32,933 nt of DNA from Caenibius sp964466155 (lineage in GTDB: Bacteria > Pseudomonadota > Alphaproteobacteria > Sphingomonadales > Sphingomonadaceae): contig CAYXMY010000018.1 in assembly GCA_964466155.1 (NCBI GenBank), positions 1 through 32,933 of the forward strand, read 5' to 3'. Made by a program: the position numbers and the translations under genes. The notes under the pieces were generated by a model. It searched no databases, was not told where the DNA came from, and saw nothing but the letters and a program-made list of their open reading frames with translations. Each line of letters begins with the position of its first letter. Position 1 is the stretch's first letter. Positions 24,727 to 32,311 of the stretch are shown here, in pieces.

Positions 24727-25721
24727 GCGATAATCCGCAACCCACTCGCGCACCTGCTGCGCCCCCGGCAAAGGCGGCAAAACGTCTGGGCAAAGGGTTG
24801 GGTGCTCTTCTCGGCGAAATGAAGCGCGAAGAGCCGGTTGTTTCACGTGAAACATCGTGGGCGACGAGCGGTGACGGTGAGGGCGGCGATGGCGTCATTC
24901 ACCTTTCGTCCGAGCGGGGGCTTGCCATGTTGCCGGTGGCGGCAATCGAGCCGCATCCCGATCAACCACGCCGCCATTTCGATGAGGATGCGCTGAACGA
25001 ATTGGCGGGATCGATTGCCACGCGCGGTGTGATCCAGCCGGTGATTGTCCGTCCGCTGGGGAGCGGGCGTTACCAACTGGTGGCAGGCGAGCGGCGCTGG
25101 CGTGCGGCGCAGCGGGCGCGGTTGCACGAAATTCCGGCCTTGTTGCGCGAGCTGGAAGAGCGCGATGTCCTGGCTCTGGCGCTGATCGAAAATATCCAGC
25201 GTGAAGATCTCAACCCGATTGAAGAAGCGCGGGCTTATCAGCGCCTGGCGGATATCGAGCATCTTTCGCAGGCCGAGATTGCCGAACTGGTCGACAAGTC
25301 GCGCAGCCATGTGGCCAATCTGCAGCGTCTGCTGACCTTGCCCGCCGGTGTCATCGCGCATGTCGAAACGGGGCGGTTGTCGATGGGACATGCCCGCGCG
25401 CTGGTCGGGCGTGACGACGCTGAAACGCTGGCGGAAGAAGCGATTGCGAACAATCTTTCCGTGCGCGAGATGGAAAAGCGCACGCGCAAGATCGGCAGCC
25501 GGGCCGGGGAGGGCGCTGGACGCCGCCACGCCCGCGAACCGCGCGACGTGACCGGCGATGCCGACATCATGGCCGTCCAGAATCATCTGGAAGATTTTCT
25601 CGGCCTACCTGTACGGATCACGCCCGATGCCGATCCGCGCTCAGGGGCGGTGACGATCCGTTATCGCTCGCTCGATCAACTCGATCTGATTTGCCAGCGG
25701 CTTACCGGCGGCGGAATCTGA
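24723..25721 (+). CDS. parB: Chromosome partitioning protein ParB, with an internal parS
   Basis: This CTP-dependent clamp loads at parS and spreads. The 332-aa protein starts with a basic segment (KRLGKGLGALLGEM, residues 20-33), the ParA-contact type. The CTP-binding domain (about 65-165) has GERRWRA (122-128) and ENIQREDLNPIEEA. An HTH (about 181-204: LSQAEIAELVDKSRSHVANLQRLL) and a C-terminal dimerisation domain (DIMAVQNHLEDFLGLPVRI, IRYRSLDQLDLICQRL) follow. A parS site encodes residues 39-44 (VVSRET) in the unstructured linker before the CTP-binding domain, so ParB could load on its own gene. It is the last gene of the operon and ends at a strong terminator. Confidence 0.97.
   Translation: MSDNPQPTRAPAAPPAKAAKRLGKGLGALLGEMKREEPVVSRETSWATSGDGEGGDGVIHLSSERGLAMLPVAAIEPHPDQPRRHFDEDALNELAGSIATRGVIQPVIVRPLGSGRYQLVAGERRWRAAQRARLHEIPALLRELEERDVLALALIENIQREDLNPIEEARAYQRLADIEHLSQAEIAELVDKSRSHVANLQRLLTLPAGVIAHVETGRLSMGHARALVGRDDAETLAEEAIANNLSVREMEKRTRKIGSRAGEGAGRRHAREPRDVTGDADIMAVQNHLEDFLGLPVRITPDADPRSGAVTIRYRSLDQLDLICQRLTGGGI
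24839..24854. other. parS: parS centromere site 3 (inside parB)
   Basis: A perfect TGTTTCACGTGAAACA lies 116 nt into parB, 1351 bp after site 2. It is read in the same phase as in rsmG, giving V-S-R-E-T in both proteins. Confidence 0.95.
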
Positions 25722-25758
25722 TCCGCATCCCCGCAAGGTAAACATCTGGCGTGTTCTG

Positions 25759-25793
25759 AAGGTTTGGGCAGGTAATTGCCCAAACCTTTTATT
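25759..25793 (+). terminator. Intrinsic terminator after parB
   Basis: A perfect 12-bp stem (AAGGTTTGGGCA at 25759-25770 with TGCCCAAACCTT at 25777-25788) with a 6-nt loop is followed by TTATT. It is 38 bp past the parB stop and just touches the 3' end of the convergent gene. Confidence 0.92.
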
Positions 25794-26451
25794 GAGATTT
25801 CAATCGGATACGCTTGCCGGGGACGGATTTGGTCCGCCGCGGCGTTCTGTAGGCGGGGTGTTCGACGATTTCTTCTCGTACGCTTTCGCGATGCGGGGGC
25901 GGAACTTGCACCCATTGCGGCACCAGCATCACCGGGCCGTAATAACCGCCTGCCATAGGCGCGCCGTAAGTGGGAACCGTTACCCCGGGTGGCGGCAGAA
26001 TCATCGGCGGATAGGCGGCAGTGCCTTGGCTATACGATGGATAGCCGTAGGCGGGATACCCTCCGGGGACGGGATAGTAATAGGGATAGGCCGATCCGCC
26101 CGGTGCTGGGGGCGGAGCATTGTAAGCGGCGGCTTCGTAACGTGTGAGATAGTCTTCACACAGGCCGCGCACGTGATCGTTCGTCTTGGCGCGCTTCCTG
26201 CTGTGCCGCGATATGCATTCCGCCAGCCAGTTTTCCCGCGCTTGCGCATAGCCTGCCCGATCGTAATTCGGCGCGGCATAAGCGGGCGGAGCGGCGGCGG
26301 GCTGCTGCATGCTATCCGTGCTGGCGGGCATTGCGGTGGCCGGGAGATAGGGAAGCGTGGGCGGTTCAGCTTCCTGTGCGCTGGCGCCCACGCTCCATCC
26401 CAGAAGCGAGACGCTCAGGCCGAGGGCGGAGACAAGCGGATGGGTGAACAT
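25789..26451 (-). CDS. Secreted Pro/Tyr-rich protein, function unknown
   Basis: I do not recognise a characterised family. The 220-aa protein has a clear signal peptide (residues 1-25, cleavage at ASA-Q), then a Pro/Ala-rich stretch. A short conserved-looking segment with two cysteines follows (RENWLAECISRHSRKRAKTNDHVRGLCEDYLTRYE, Cys79 and Cys98). After it comes a long low-complexity region of Pro, Tyr, Gly and Ala (residues about 110-190) and a basic tail. The two-cysteine WLAEC...CEDYL segment recalls glycine-zipper periplasmic proteins of sphingomonads, but the glycine zipper is absent. It is probably periplasmic or envelope-associated. Its stop overlaps the parB terminator. Confidence 0.8.
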   Translation of the reverse strand: MFTHPLVSALGLSVSLLGWSVGASAQEAEPPTLPYLPATAMPASTDSMQQPAAAPPAYAAPNYDRAGYAQARENWLAECISRHSRKRAKTNDHVRGLCEDYLTRYEAAAYNAPPPAPGGSAYPYYYPVPGGYPAYGYPSYSQGTAAYPPMILPPPGVTVPTYGAPMAGGYYGPVMLVPQWVQVPPPHRESVREEIVEHPAYRTPRRTKSVPGKRIRLKSQ

Positions 26452-26655
26452 GGAAATTCTCGCTTCAGACAGCCAAAACCAAAGGGCGTTAGCTAAAAAT
26501 TATCATCGCAATCGCGGGAAAACCAGCAAACCGCTGAAAAGGAATGGCCCTTGTCCCGAAACGGGGCGTTCGTCGGCGCGGGTGTAAAGGGCTGCCGCCA
26601 CTAGTCGGATACAGCGGCGATTGCCGAAGGCGATGCGGGCATCTATTCTTCGGGC
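26452..26655. promoter_or_regulatory. Divergent intergenic region between the secreted protein and sorbosone-dehydrogenase-like genes
   Basis: The 204-bp gap must hold both promoters. An AT-rich tract around 26489-26508 lies close to the leftward start and could contain its -10 region. No convincing -35/-10 pair or repeat was assigned. Confidence 0.3.
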
Positions 26656-28110
26656 ATGAATACGAAGCGCAAGATTCTTATCGCCGTCGCCATTGTGATC
26701 CTCCTCCTCGGTGCCTTTGCCGCCTGGATATGGCGGGGCGATGTGGCGACCCTGTCCATCGATGAAGTCAGCGGCGCCAAACCGGTGCTGAAGGAAGATC
26801 CGGACGTTGAAACCATCCCCACCGTGCGCGTGGCGAAGCCGGTGGGCTGGGGCGCGGGTGAAGCGCCGCAGCCTGCCGCCGGGTTGAAAGTCATGCGTTT
26901 TGCCGAACGGCTGGACCATCCGCGCACCATGCTGGCCTTGCCCAATGGCGATGTGCTGGTCGCGGAAACCGCTGCTCCGCCGAGCGCGGCGCAGAGCGGG
27001 TTCACCGGCTGGGTGGCCGGGCTGCTGATGGGGCAAGCGGGCGCCACCGTGCAATCGCCCAACACCATCGTGCTGCTGCGCGATGCCAATGGCGATGGCA
27101 GCGCGGAGGCGCGCTTCCCTCTGCGGACCGGCCTCGATTCCCCTTCGGGCATGGCCTGGCACGATGGAAAACTGTTCGTCGCCAATCATAACGCCCTGCT
27201 CGCCTTCGATTACAAGCTGGGTGACACGCGCCTGACCGGAACGCCGACCAAGCTGATGGACTTGCCTGCTGGCGGCAACCACTGGATGCGCAACATCGTC
27301 ATGCGCCCGGATGGCAAGGCCATCTATGTCGCGGTCGGTTCGTCTTCCAATATCGGCGAAAACGGGATGGATGCCGAGAAGGGCCGGGCGATGATCTGGG
27401 AATACGATCTCACCACCAGGCACCAGCGCGCTTATGCCGAAGGGCTGCGCAATCCCAACGGGCTCGCCTGGAGCCCGTGGAGCGGGGAACTGTGGACCAC
27501 GGTTAACGAACGCGACATGATGGGTTCCGATCTGGTGCCCGATTATCTGACCAATGTTCCCATCGGCGCGCAATATGGCTGGCCGTGGGTTTACTGGCGC
27601 AAGAATACCGATGACCGGGTAAAGGCCCCCTCTCCGGAATTTCTCACCGAATATGCCCGCAAGCCCGAATATGCGCTGGGGCCGCACGTGGCGGCGCTGG
27701 GGCTGGTGTTCTCTCAGGAAGGCAACCTGATGGGCACGAAATTCGGCCAGGGGGCGTTTATCGCCCGGCACGGTTCGTGGAATCGCAATCCGCCTTCCGG
27801 CTACGATGTGGTCTATGTCCCGTTCGATGCGCGCGGCAATCCGCAGGGCAAGCCGGTGCCGGTTCTGACCGGCTTCCTGACCGGCAAGGGAAGCACGCAT
27901 GGCCGCCCCACATGGGTGGCGTGGGACAAGACCGGCGCGCTGCTGGTGAGCGACGATACCGCCGGGATTATCTGGCGCGTGTGGGACCCTGCGGCAAAAC
28001 CGGCCCCGAAGATCGCGGTCGAGAAAGTGCCATCCCTCCCGCCACAGCGTGAACTGCATGGCGATCCGGAAGCGGCATTCCGGCAGGATTACGTGCAGGA
28101 AGACCGCTAA
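26656..28110 (+). CDS. Membrane-anchored PQQ-type sorbosone dehydrogenase-like protein
   Basis: The 484-aa protein has an N-terminal membrane anchor (about residues 6-27, no clear cleavage site) and a periplasmic beta-propeller of the glucose/sorbosone dehydrogenase family. Typical segments are LDHPRTMLALPNGDVLVAET, GLDSPSGMAWHDGKLFVANHNALLAFDY, LPAGGNHWMRNIVMRPDGKAIYVAVGSSSNIGENG, EGLRNPNGLAWSPWSGELWTTVNERD and the C-terminal FIARHGSWNRNPPSGYDVVYVPF. These enzymes use PQQ to oxidise sugars or aldehydes and pass electrons to the respiratory chain. The true substrate is unknown, and no PQQ synthesis genes are in the window. It is monocistronic with a terminator after it. Confidence 0.88.
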   Translation: MNTKRKILIAVAIVILLLGAFAAWIWRGDVATLSIDEVSGAKPVLKEDPDVETIPTVRVAKPVGWGAGEAPQPAAGLKVMRFAERLDHPRTMLALPNGDVLVAETAAPPSAAQSGFTGWVAGLLMGQAGATVQSPNTIVLLRDANGDGSAEARFPLRTGLDSPSGMAWHDGKLFVANHNALLAFDYKLGDTRLTGTPTKLMDLPAGGNHWMRNIVMRPDGKAIYVAVGSSSNIGENGMDAEKGRAMIWEYDLTTRHQRAYAEGLRNPNGLAWSPWSGELWTTVNERDMMGSDLVPDYLTNVPIGAQYGWPWVYWRKNTDDRVKAPSPEFLTEYARKPEYALGPHVAALGLVFSQEGNLMGTKFGQGAFIARHGSWNRNPPSGYDVVYVPFDARGNPQGKPVPVLTGFLTGKGSTHGRPTWVAWDKTGALLVSDDTAGIIWRVWDPAAKPAPKIAVEKVPSLPPQRELHGDPEAAFRQDYVQEDR

Positions 28111-28123
28111 GCAGTGAATGGGG

Positions 28124-28160
28124 AAAGACGGGGAGTACCGGTTACGCTCCCCGTCTTTTC
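28124..28160. terminator. Intrinsic-type terminator after the sorbosone-dehydrogenase-like gene
   Basis: A perfect 12-bp stem (AAAGACGGGGAG at 28124-28135 with CTCCCCGTCTTT at 28147-28158) has an 11-nt loop and sits between two convergent stops (28110 and 28177). The A-start and T-end flanks suit termination from both strands. Confidence 0.85.
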
Positions 28161-28176
28161 CATTGGCGAGGCGGGC

Positions 28177-29001
28177 CTAAAGCGTGCGCCCCGCACGACC
28201 CGCCACCTCGTTGACGAATTGCCATGCGGTGCGCCCGGAACGCGCGCCGCGCCGCCGGGCCCATTCCAGCGCTTCGCTTTCTTCCCATGCGAGGCCGAGC
28301 TCCTCGCAATAGCCGCTGACGATGGCGAGATAATCGTCCTGATTGCAGGCGTGGAACCCGATTGACAGGCCGAAGCGATCCGCCAGCGCCAACTTGTCGT
28401 CCACCACATCGCGCGGGTTGAGCGGATCGTCCTGTTCCCCGGCATTGCGCGGCACGATGGCCCGGCGATTGGAAGTGACGGCCAGCCGCACATTGGCCGG
28501 ACGCGCTTCCACCCCGCCTTCGAGCCAGCTCCGCAAATGGCGGGGGCCGATGGAATCGCCGTCGGCAAAGCCGAGATCGTCGATGTAGGTAAGGAAATTG
28601 CGGTCATACCGGCCCAGTTCCGCGAACAGGTCGGACAATCCCTCCATCGCATCGGCCGCGATCTGGACGAGGGCGATGCTGCCCGGACGCATCCGCTGCG
28701 CCGCCAGGATGCTTCCCCGGATCAGGGCCGATTTGCCCATCCCGCGGGAGCCCCACAGCAGCATATCGTGCGCGGCATGACCTGCGGACAGCCGCGCGAC
28801 ATTGGCGACGACCAGCTCCTTCTGCCGGTCGATCCCCCGCAGCAGCGCAAGATCGGGCGCATCGAGATTCGCAACGCCCCGGGCGGAGCGGCCATCCCAT
28901 ACGTAAGCGGGATAAGCCATCCAGTCCGTCGCCACCGGGGGCGGAGAAAGCCGTTCCAGCGCTTCGGCAATACGGGCCAGCGGATCGCCCTGATCAGTCA
29001 T
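28177..29001 (-). CDS. DUF815 family AAA-type ATPase
   Basis: The 274-aa cytoplasmic protein has Walker A GSRGMGKS (residues 84-91) and a Walker B-like YIDDLGF (about 138-144). A VRLAVTSNRRAIVPR sensor-1 type strand and the DPLNPRDVVDDKLALADRFGLSIGFH segment characteristic of DUF815 follow. The N-terminal LLRGIDRQKELVVANVARLSAGHAAHDMLLWG is also typical. Its cellular role is not established. It is monocistronic here, convergent with the previous gene and divergent from the threonylcarbamoyl-AMP synthase. Confidence 0.87.
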   Translation of the reverse strand: MTDQGDPLARIAEALERLSPPPVATDWMAYPAYVWDGRSARGVANLDAPDLALLRGIDRQKELVVANVARLSAGHAAHDMLLWGSRGMGKSALIRGSILAAQRMRPGSIALVQIAADAMEGLSDLFAELGRYDRNFLTYIDDLGFADGDSIGPRHLRSWLEGGVEARPANVRLAVTSNRRAIVPRNAGEQDDPLNPRDVVDDKLALADRFGLSIGFHACNQDDYLAIVSGYCEELGLAWEESEALEWARRRGARSGRTAWQFVNEVAGRAGRTL

Positions 29002-29149
29002 CGTGAGCCTTTCTGGGGAAGATTATCGGGTATCGGGGGCTGGCTTCCCCGGTGGCGTATGTCAACCGCGAAGCGGGCGATGCGATCCCCAGGGAAGATC
29101 GCCCCAGCTTTTTCTTGGATAATTCCGCGCACCGGCCTAGCTGCGGGCC

Positions 29150-30097
29150 ATGGACGCCCAAGCTTCCCCTTCGTTGATCCGCACCGCCGATGAGGCAGGG
29201 CTTGCCGAAGCGGTCCGGTGGCTCACGGCTGGGCAACTCGTCGCCCTGCCGACGGAGACGGTGTACGGTCTCGCCGCGCGTGCCGACAGGGCAGAAGCGG
29301 TGGCGGCGATCTATCGGGCCAAGGGGCGGCCCGATTTCAATCCGCTGATCGTCCATGTCGCCAGTCTCGAACAGGCCGAGGCGCTGGCCATGTTGGATGA
29401 TCGGGCCAGGCTGCTTGCCCGCTATTTCTGGCCGGGGCCGCTGACCATGGTGTTGCCGCTGCGGGAAGGGGCGGCGATTGCCCCGGCGGTGACAGCGGGC
29501 TTGCCCACGATTGCCATCCGCATGCCCGCGCACCCCGTGATGCGTGCGGTGCTGGCGCGTTCGGGTCTTCAGCTTGCCGCGCCATCGGCCAACCGCAGCG
29601 GCGGCGTCAGTCCGACGGAGGCGGCGCACGTCGCCCGCTCACTGGGGGATGCGGTGGGCATGGTGCTGGATGGCGGGGCCTGCGCCAAAGGGTTGGAGTC
29701 GACCATCGTTGCGCTGCGCCCGGACGGTAGCTGGCAATTGCTGCGGCCCGGCCCGATTGCGCGCGAATCGCTGATCGCGCTGCTGGGCGCACCGGTGGCC
29801 GTAACAGCGGCGAAAGTGGAAGCGCCGGGGCAACTGGCGAGTCATTATGCGCCGGGAAAACCGGTGCGGCTGGATGTTCGCGAAGCCGAACCGGAGGAGT
29901 TTCTGATCGGTTTCGGAGATATCGTCGGCGATTGCACCTTGTCCGCCACGGGCGATCTCGCGGAAGCGGCAGCGCGGCTTTATGCCTGCCTCCACGCCGG
30001 TGCGGCGGCGGCCAAGCCGCGTATCGCCGTGGCGCCGATTCCCGAGGACGGGATCGGTGCGGCGATCAACGATCGGCTGCGGCGCGCGGCGGCCTGA
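29150..30097 (+). CDS. tsaC: L-threonylcarbamoyladenylate synthase, Sua5 type
   Basis: This enzyme makes threonylcarbamoyl-AMP from threonine, bicarbonate and ATP for the t6A37 modification of tRNA. The 315-aa protein has the YrdC domain (about residues 10-205): LPTETVYGLAARAD, the KGR signature (58-60) in AKGRPDFNPLIVHV, WPGPLTMVLP and APSANRSGGVSPT. A C-terminal Sua5 extension follows (about 220-315), joined by APGQLASHYAP. The full-length Sua5 architecture distinguishes it from short TsaC; the symbol tsaC covers function. It is monocistronic and convergent with the lipoprotein gene. Confidence 0.94.
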   Translation: MDAQASPSLIRTADEAGLAEAVRWLTAGQLVALPTETVYGLAARADRAEAVAAIYRAKGRPDFNPLIVHVASLEQAEALAMLDDRARLLARYFWPGPLTMVLPLREGAAIAPAVTAGLPTIAIRMPAHPVMRAVLARSGLQLAAPSANRSGGVSPTEAAHVARSLGDAVGMVLDGGACAKGLESTIVALRPDGSWQLLRPGPIARESLIALLGAPVAVTAAKVEAPGQLASHYAPGKPVRLDVREAEPEEFLIGFGDIVGDCTLSATGDLAEAAARLYACLHAGAAAAKPRIAVAPIPEDGIGAAINDRLRRAAA

Positions 30098-30107
30098 TCC
30101 GATTGGA

Positions 30108-30449
30108 TTAATAAGTGGGGGCGGGATAGGCGGAGCGTCCGCGTATCGCGTCCATTTCCTGTTGGGCCGCTGCCGCCCGTTCGCAAGCGGCGCGATCCCC
30201 CGATTCGCATTTGCGCGAATCCTTCTGATAGCTGCGCGTCAGTTCGCCATAGCGCCGATCCTGCTTGCGCAGTTCGCGCCCGCGCTTTTCGTCCCGTTCC
30301 GATTGGCTGGTCGTCGCCATATCGACCGCCCCACCCACGGCCTTGACCGGCGCGGTGACAATCGCCGCCGCGGTACGGGCGATGCATCCCTGCAGGGCGG
30401 CGGCGGAAGCAACCGCAAGAAGGGTGGAAACGATGGGGCGCAGTGTCAT
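30108..30449 (-). CDS. Small lipoprotein, function unknown
   Basis: The 113-aa product has an N-terminal hydrophobic signal ending in ALQGC, giving a probable lipidated Cys22. The mature part has an Ala-rich segment, then highly charged helices (SQSERDEKRGRELRKQDRRYGELTRSYQKDSRKCESGDRAACERAAAAQQEMDAI). It also has a second Cys pair in KCESGDRAACERA, similar to periplasmic coiled-coil lipoproteins. I recognise no family. The start MTLRPIVSTL is chosen because it opens the signal sequence. It lies 10 bp from the tsaC stop (convergent). Confidence 0.75.
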   Translation of the reverse strand: MTLRPIVSTLLAVASAAALQGCIARTAAAIVTAPVKAVGGAVDMATTSQSERDEKRGRELRKQDRRYGELTRSYQKDSRKCESGDRAACERAAAAQQEMDAIRGRSAYPAPTY

Positions 30450-30544
30450 AGCCCGCCGATGATGCCGCAGGCGGTGCGCGGTGTCCACGCGCCATCGGCT
30501 GCCGTGAGACAGAATTGCGACCGCGAGCGAAGGGGATAACGCAG

Positions 30545-30592
30545 CACTTGTACCGGATGCTTGGGAATACGTGCCGGTTCTCGATACAAGTG
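30545..30592. repeat. Long inverted repeat downstream of osmC
   Basis: CACTTGTA (30545-30552) pairs perfectly with TACAAGTG (30585-30592), and ACCGG (30552-30556) pairs with CCGGT (30574-30578) inside it. This gives a two-stem hairpin with an asymmetric bulge. It lies 22 bp past the osmC stop, in the gap before the lipoprotein gene, both read leftward. No T-tract follows, so it is not a canonical terminator. Confidence 0.55.
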
Positions 30593-30613
30593 GGAGGAAG
30601 GTATCTGACTGGG

Positions 30614-31018
30614 CTAACCCCAGATAAAATCGATGGGCATCTCGATCTCGGGAGACATGCTTTTGTGCACGGGGCAGGTCAACGCAGTGCGTTCGAGTAA
30701 GCGTTTCTGATCTGCAGAGAGCGCATGAGGGATGACAATCTTGGTGGCCAATCTGCTGATTCGTCTAGGCCCGGATGCCATCGCTTTTTCGACTGTTGCG
30801 GTTGCGCCGCTGATGTCGATATTCAATGCTTGCGCCTTGAGGCCCATCACGGTGAGGATGCAGGTGCCCAATGCGGTGGCTACTAGGTCGGTTGGAGAAA
30901 AGCTTTCCGCTTTTCCCTGATTGTCCGCTGGAGCATCGGTAAACAGTTCCATGCCAGACGGATCATGGATTGCCCGGCAATGCAAATTCCCCTGATATTC
31001 CATTGTGATGCTGACCAT
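30614..31018 (-). CDS. OsmC family protein (probable peroxide/hydroperoxide reductase)
   Basis: The 134-aa protein has the OsmC/Ohr fold with two conserved cysteines: Cys53 in LVATALGTCILTVMGLKA and Cys115 in LERTALTCPVHKSM, the expected peroxidatic and resolving positions. It follows the YhfA/OsmC subgroup pattern rather than Ohr. It would reduce organic hydroperoxides, the exact substrate being unproven. The start MVSITMEYQG has AGAGAG close upstream; the frame extends a further 63 nt. A terminator (31085-31116) separates it from carD, so it has its own promoter in the short gap or is read through. Confidence 0.87.
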   Translation of the reverse strand: MVSITMEYQGNLHCRAIHDPSGMELFTDAPADNQGKAESFSPTDLVATALGTCILTVMGLKAQALNIDISGATATVEKAMASGPRRISRLATKIVIPHALSADQKRLLERTALTCPVHKSMSPEIEMPIDFIWG

Positions 31019-31084
31019 GTCATCTCTCTGATGCAATGCTTGAGTGAAGGATCTTGCGATCCAAAACTGCGCAATCCTCAAATG

Positions 31085-31116
31085 AAAAGGGCCGCCCTGC
31101 TGGACGGCCCTTTTTT
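31085..31116 (-). terminator. Intrinsic terminator after carD
   Basis: A 10-bp stem (AAAAGGGCCG at 31085-31094 with CGGCCCTTTT at 31105-31114) and a 10-nt loop lie 19 bp past the carD stop. On the leftward strand the stem ends in CTTTT, and on the rightward strand in a six-T run, so it could work in both directions. Confidence 0.88.
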
Positions 31117-31134
31117 CACATGAGCGATGCGCGC

Positions 31135-31668
31135 TCAGGCGGTTTCGGTGCTTTCATAATATTTCGGCGCATGCTCGTTCAGCACGGCGAGAATCTTTTG
31201 CAGCGCGGCGGGTTCGTCCGTCTTTTCCATGGCTGCGAGTTCGCGGGCGAGACGGCTGGAAGCTGCTTCGAAAATCTGCCGTTCGGAATAGCTCTGTTCC
31301 GGCTGATCGTCGGGGCGGAACAGATCGCGAGTTACTTCGGCGATTGAAACCAGATCGCCCGAATTGATCTTCGCTTCGTATTCCTGCGCGCGGCGCGACC
31401 ACATGGTGCGCTTGATCTTCGGTTTGCCCTTCAACGTTTCCATCGCTTCTTTCAGCGTCTTGTCGCTGGAAAGTTTGCGCATGCCGATGGATTCGACTTT
31501 GTTGACGGGGACGCGCAGCGTCATCCGTTCTTTTTCAAAGCGCAGAACATACAGTTCGAGCTGCATGCCGGCGATTTCCTGGCTTTGCAGTTCGATAACA
31601 CGGCCAACCCCGTGCTTGGGATAAACGACATAGTCACCAACATCGAAGGCGGGAGCCTTGCCTGCCAT
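31135..31668 (-). CDS. carD: CarD/CdnL family transcription regulator
   Basis: This RNA polymerase-binding protein stabilises open promoter complexes, especially at rRNA promoters. The 177-aa protein has the N-terminal polymerase-interaction domain (about 6-65: FDVGDYVVYPKHGVGRVIELQSQEIAGMQLELYVLRFEKERMTLRVPVNKV) and the helical DNA-binding domain (about 70-165: KTMW-type GKPKIKRTMWSRRAQEYEAKINSGDL, SYSERQIFEAASSRLARELA). The start MAGKAPAF has AAAGGA upstream. The Caulobacter equivalent is called CdnL. A hairpin (31721-31743) lies in its leader. Confidence 0.94.
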   Translation of the reverse strand: MAGKAPAFDVGDYVVYPKHGVGRVIELQSQEIAGMQLELYVLRFEKERMTLRVPVNKVESIGMRKLSSDKTLKEAMETLKGKPKIKRTMWSRRAQEYEAKINSGDLVSIAEVTRDLFRPDDQPEQSYSERQIFEAASSRLARELAAMEKTDEPAALQKILAVLNEHAPKYYESTETA

Positions 31669-31720
31669 GTAACGTCCTTTCATACCGGCAGGACCAGAAT
31701 GCGACAGTGAAGGCCGGAAG

Positions 31721-31743
31721 CGACCGTGCCGAAAGCACGATCG
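31721..31743. repeat. Hairpin in the carD leader
   Basis: CGTGC (31725-31729) pairs with GCACG (31735-31739) around CGAAA, extended by CGA/TCG (31721-31723, 31741-31743) across one mismatch. It lies 52 bp upstream of the carD ATG within the 281-bp fdxA-carD gap and could be a leader hairpin. The rest of that gap contains an A/T-rich stretch (about 31826-31849) and no assigned promoter or gene. Confidence 0.4.
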
Positions 31744-31949
31744 GGACAATGCTTCACGTTTCGCTGGAGATCCTTGCTAGCCTAATCATGCGCTGCCCTA
31801 CGGGAAATCCGCAGCAGTCAAGAGCTATATAGCGGATTTAAACGAAAATTGCCACCCCCTGGGCGCATCCCGGAAACGGGTGCTGCAAGGGGCGGCACGG
31901 GCCAGCGTTATCGGCAGTTAGCTGCCGGTATAAAAGGATTAATCGGCGC

Positions 31950-32288
31950 TCAGTCGCCTTCGCCGGGTTCGGCGGAGAAGAACTTTTCGAACTTGCCTTC
32001 GACGCCCTTGAACTCGTCCGCGTCGGCCGGCGTGTCGCGCTTACTGGTCAGATTCGGCCATTCGGCGGAATACTTGGCGTTCAGTTCCAGCCATTGTTCA
32101 AGACCGTTTTCGGTATCGGGCAGGATGGCTTCGGCCGGGCATTCGGGTTCGCACACGCCGCAGTCGATGCATTCGCTGGGGTTGATCACCAGCATATTCT
32201 CGCCTTCGTAGAAGCAGTCGACCGGGCAAACCTCTACGCAGTCCATATACTTGCACTTGATGCATGCATCGGTGACGACATAGGTCAT
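31950..32288 (-). CDS. fdxA: 7Fe ferredoxin FdxA
   Basis: This soluble electron carrier has one [3Fe-4S] and one [4Fe-4S] cluster. The 112-aa protein has Cys9, Cys17 and Cys21 with the extra Cys12 and Cys25, then Cys40, Cys43, Cys46 and Cys50 (CIDCGVCEPECP), and the long C-terminal extension (LEQWLELNAKYSAEWPNLTSKRD) typical of the alphaproteobacterial FdxA group. The start MTYVVTDACIKCKY is invariant. It lies 23 bp after the S4-protein stop and upstream of carD, in a conserved helicase-S4-fdxA-carD order. Confidence 0.95.
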   Translation of the reverse strand: MTYVVTDACIKCKYMDCVEVCPVDCFYEGENMLVINPSECIDCGVCEPECPAEAILPDTENGLEQWLELNAKYSAEWPNLTSKRDTPADADEFKGVEGKFEKFFSAEPGEGD

Positions 32289-32311
32289 GGTCCGTATTCC
32301 CCTTTGAGCCT

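Noticed and set aside
31752..31765. parS-like half sequence TTCACGTTT near carD
   Set aside because: Only one half of the 16-bp palindrome is present; the other half does not match, and ParB binding would not be expected.
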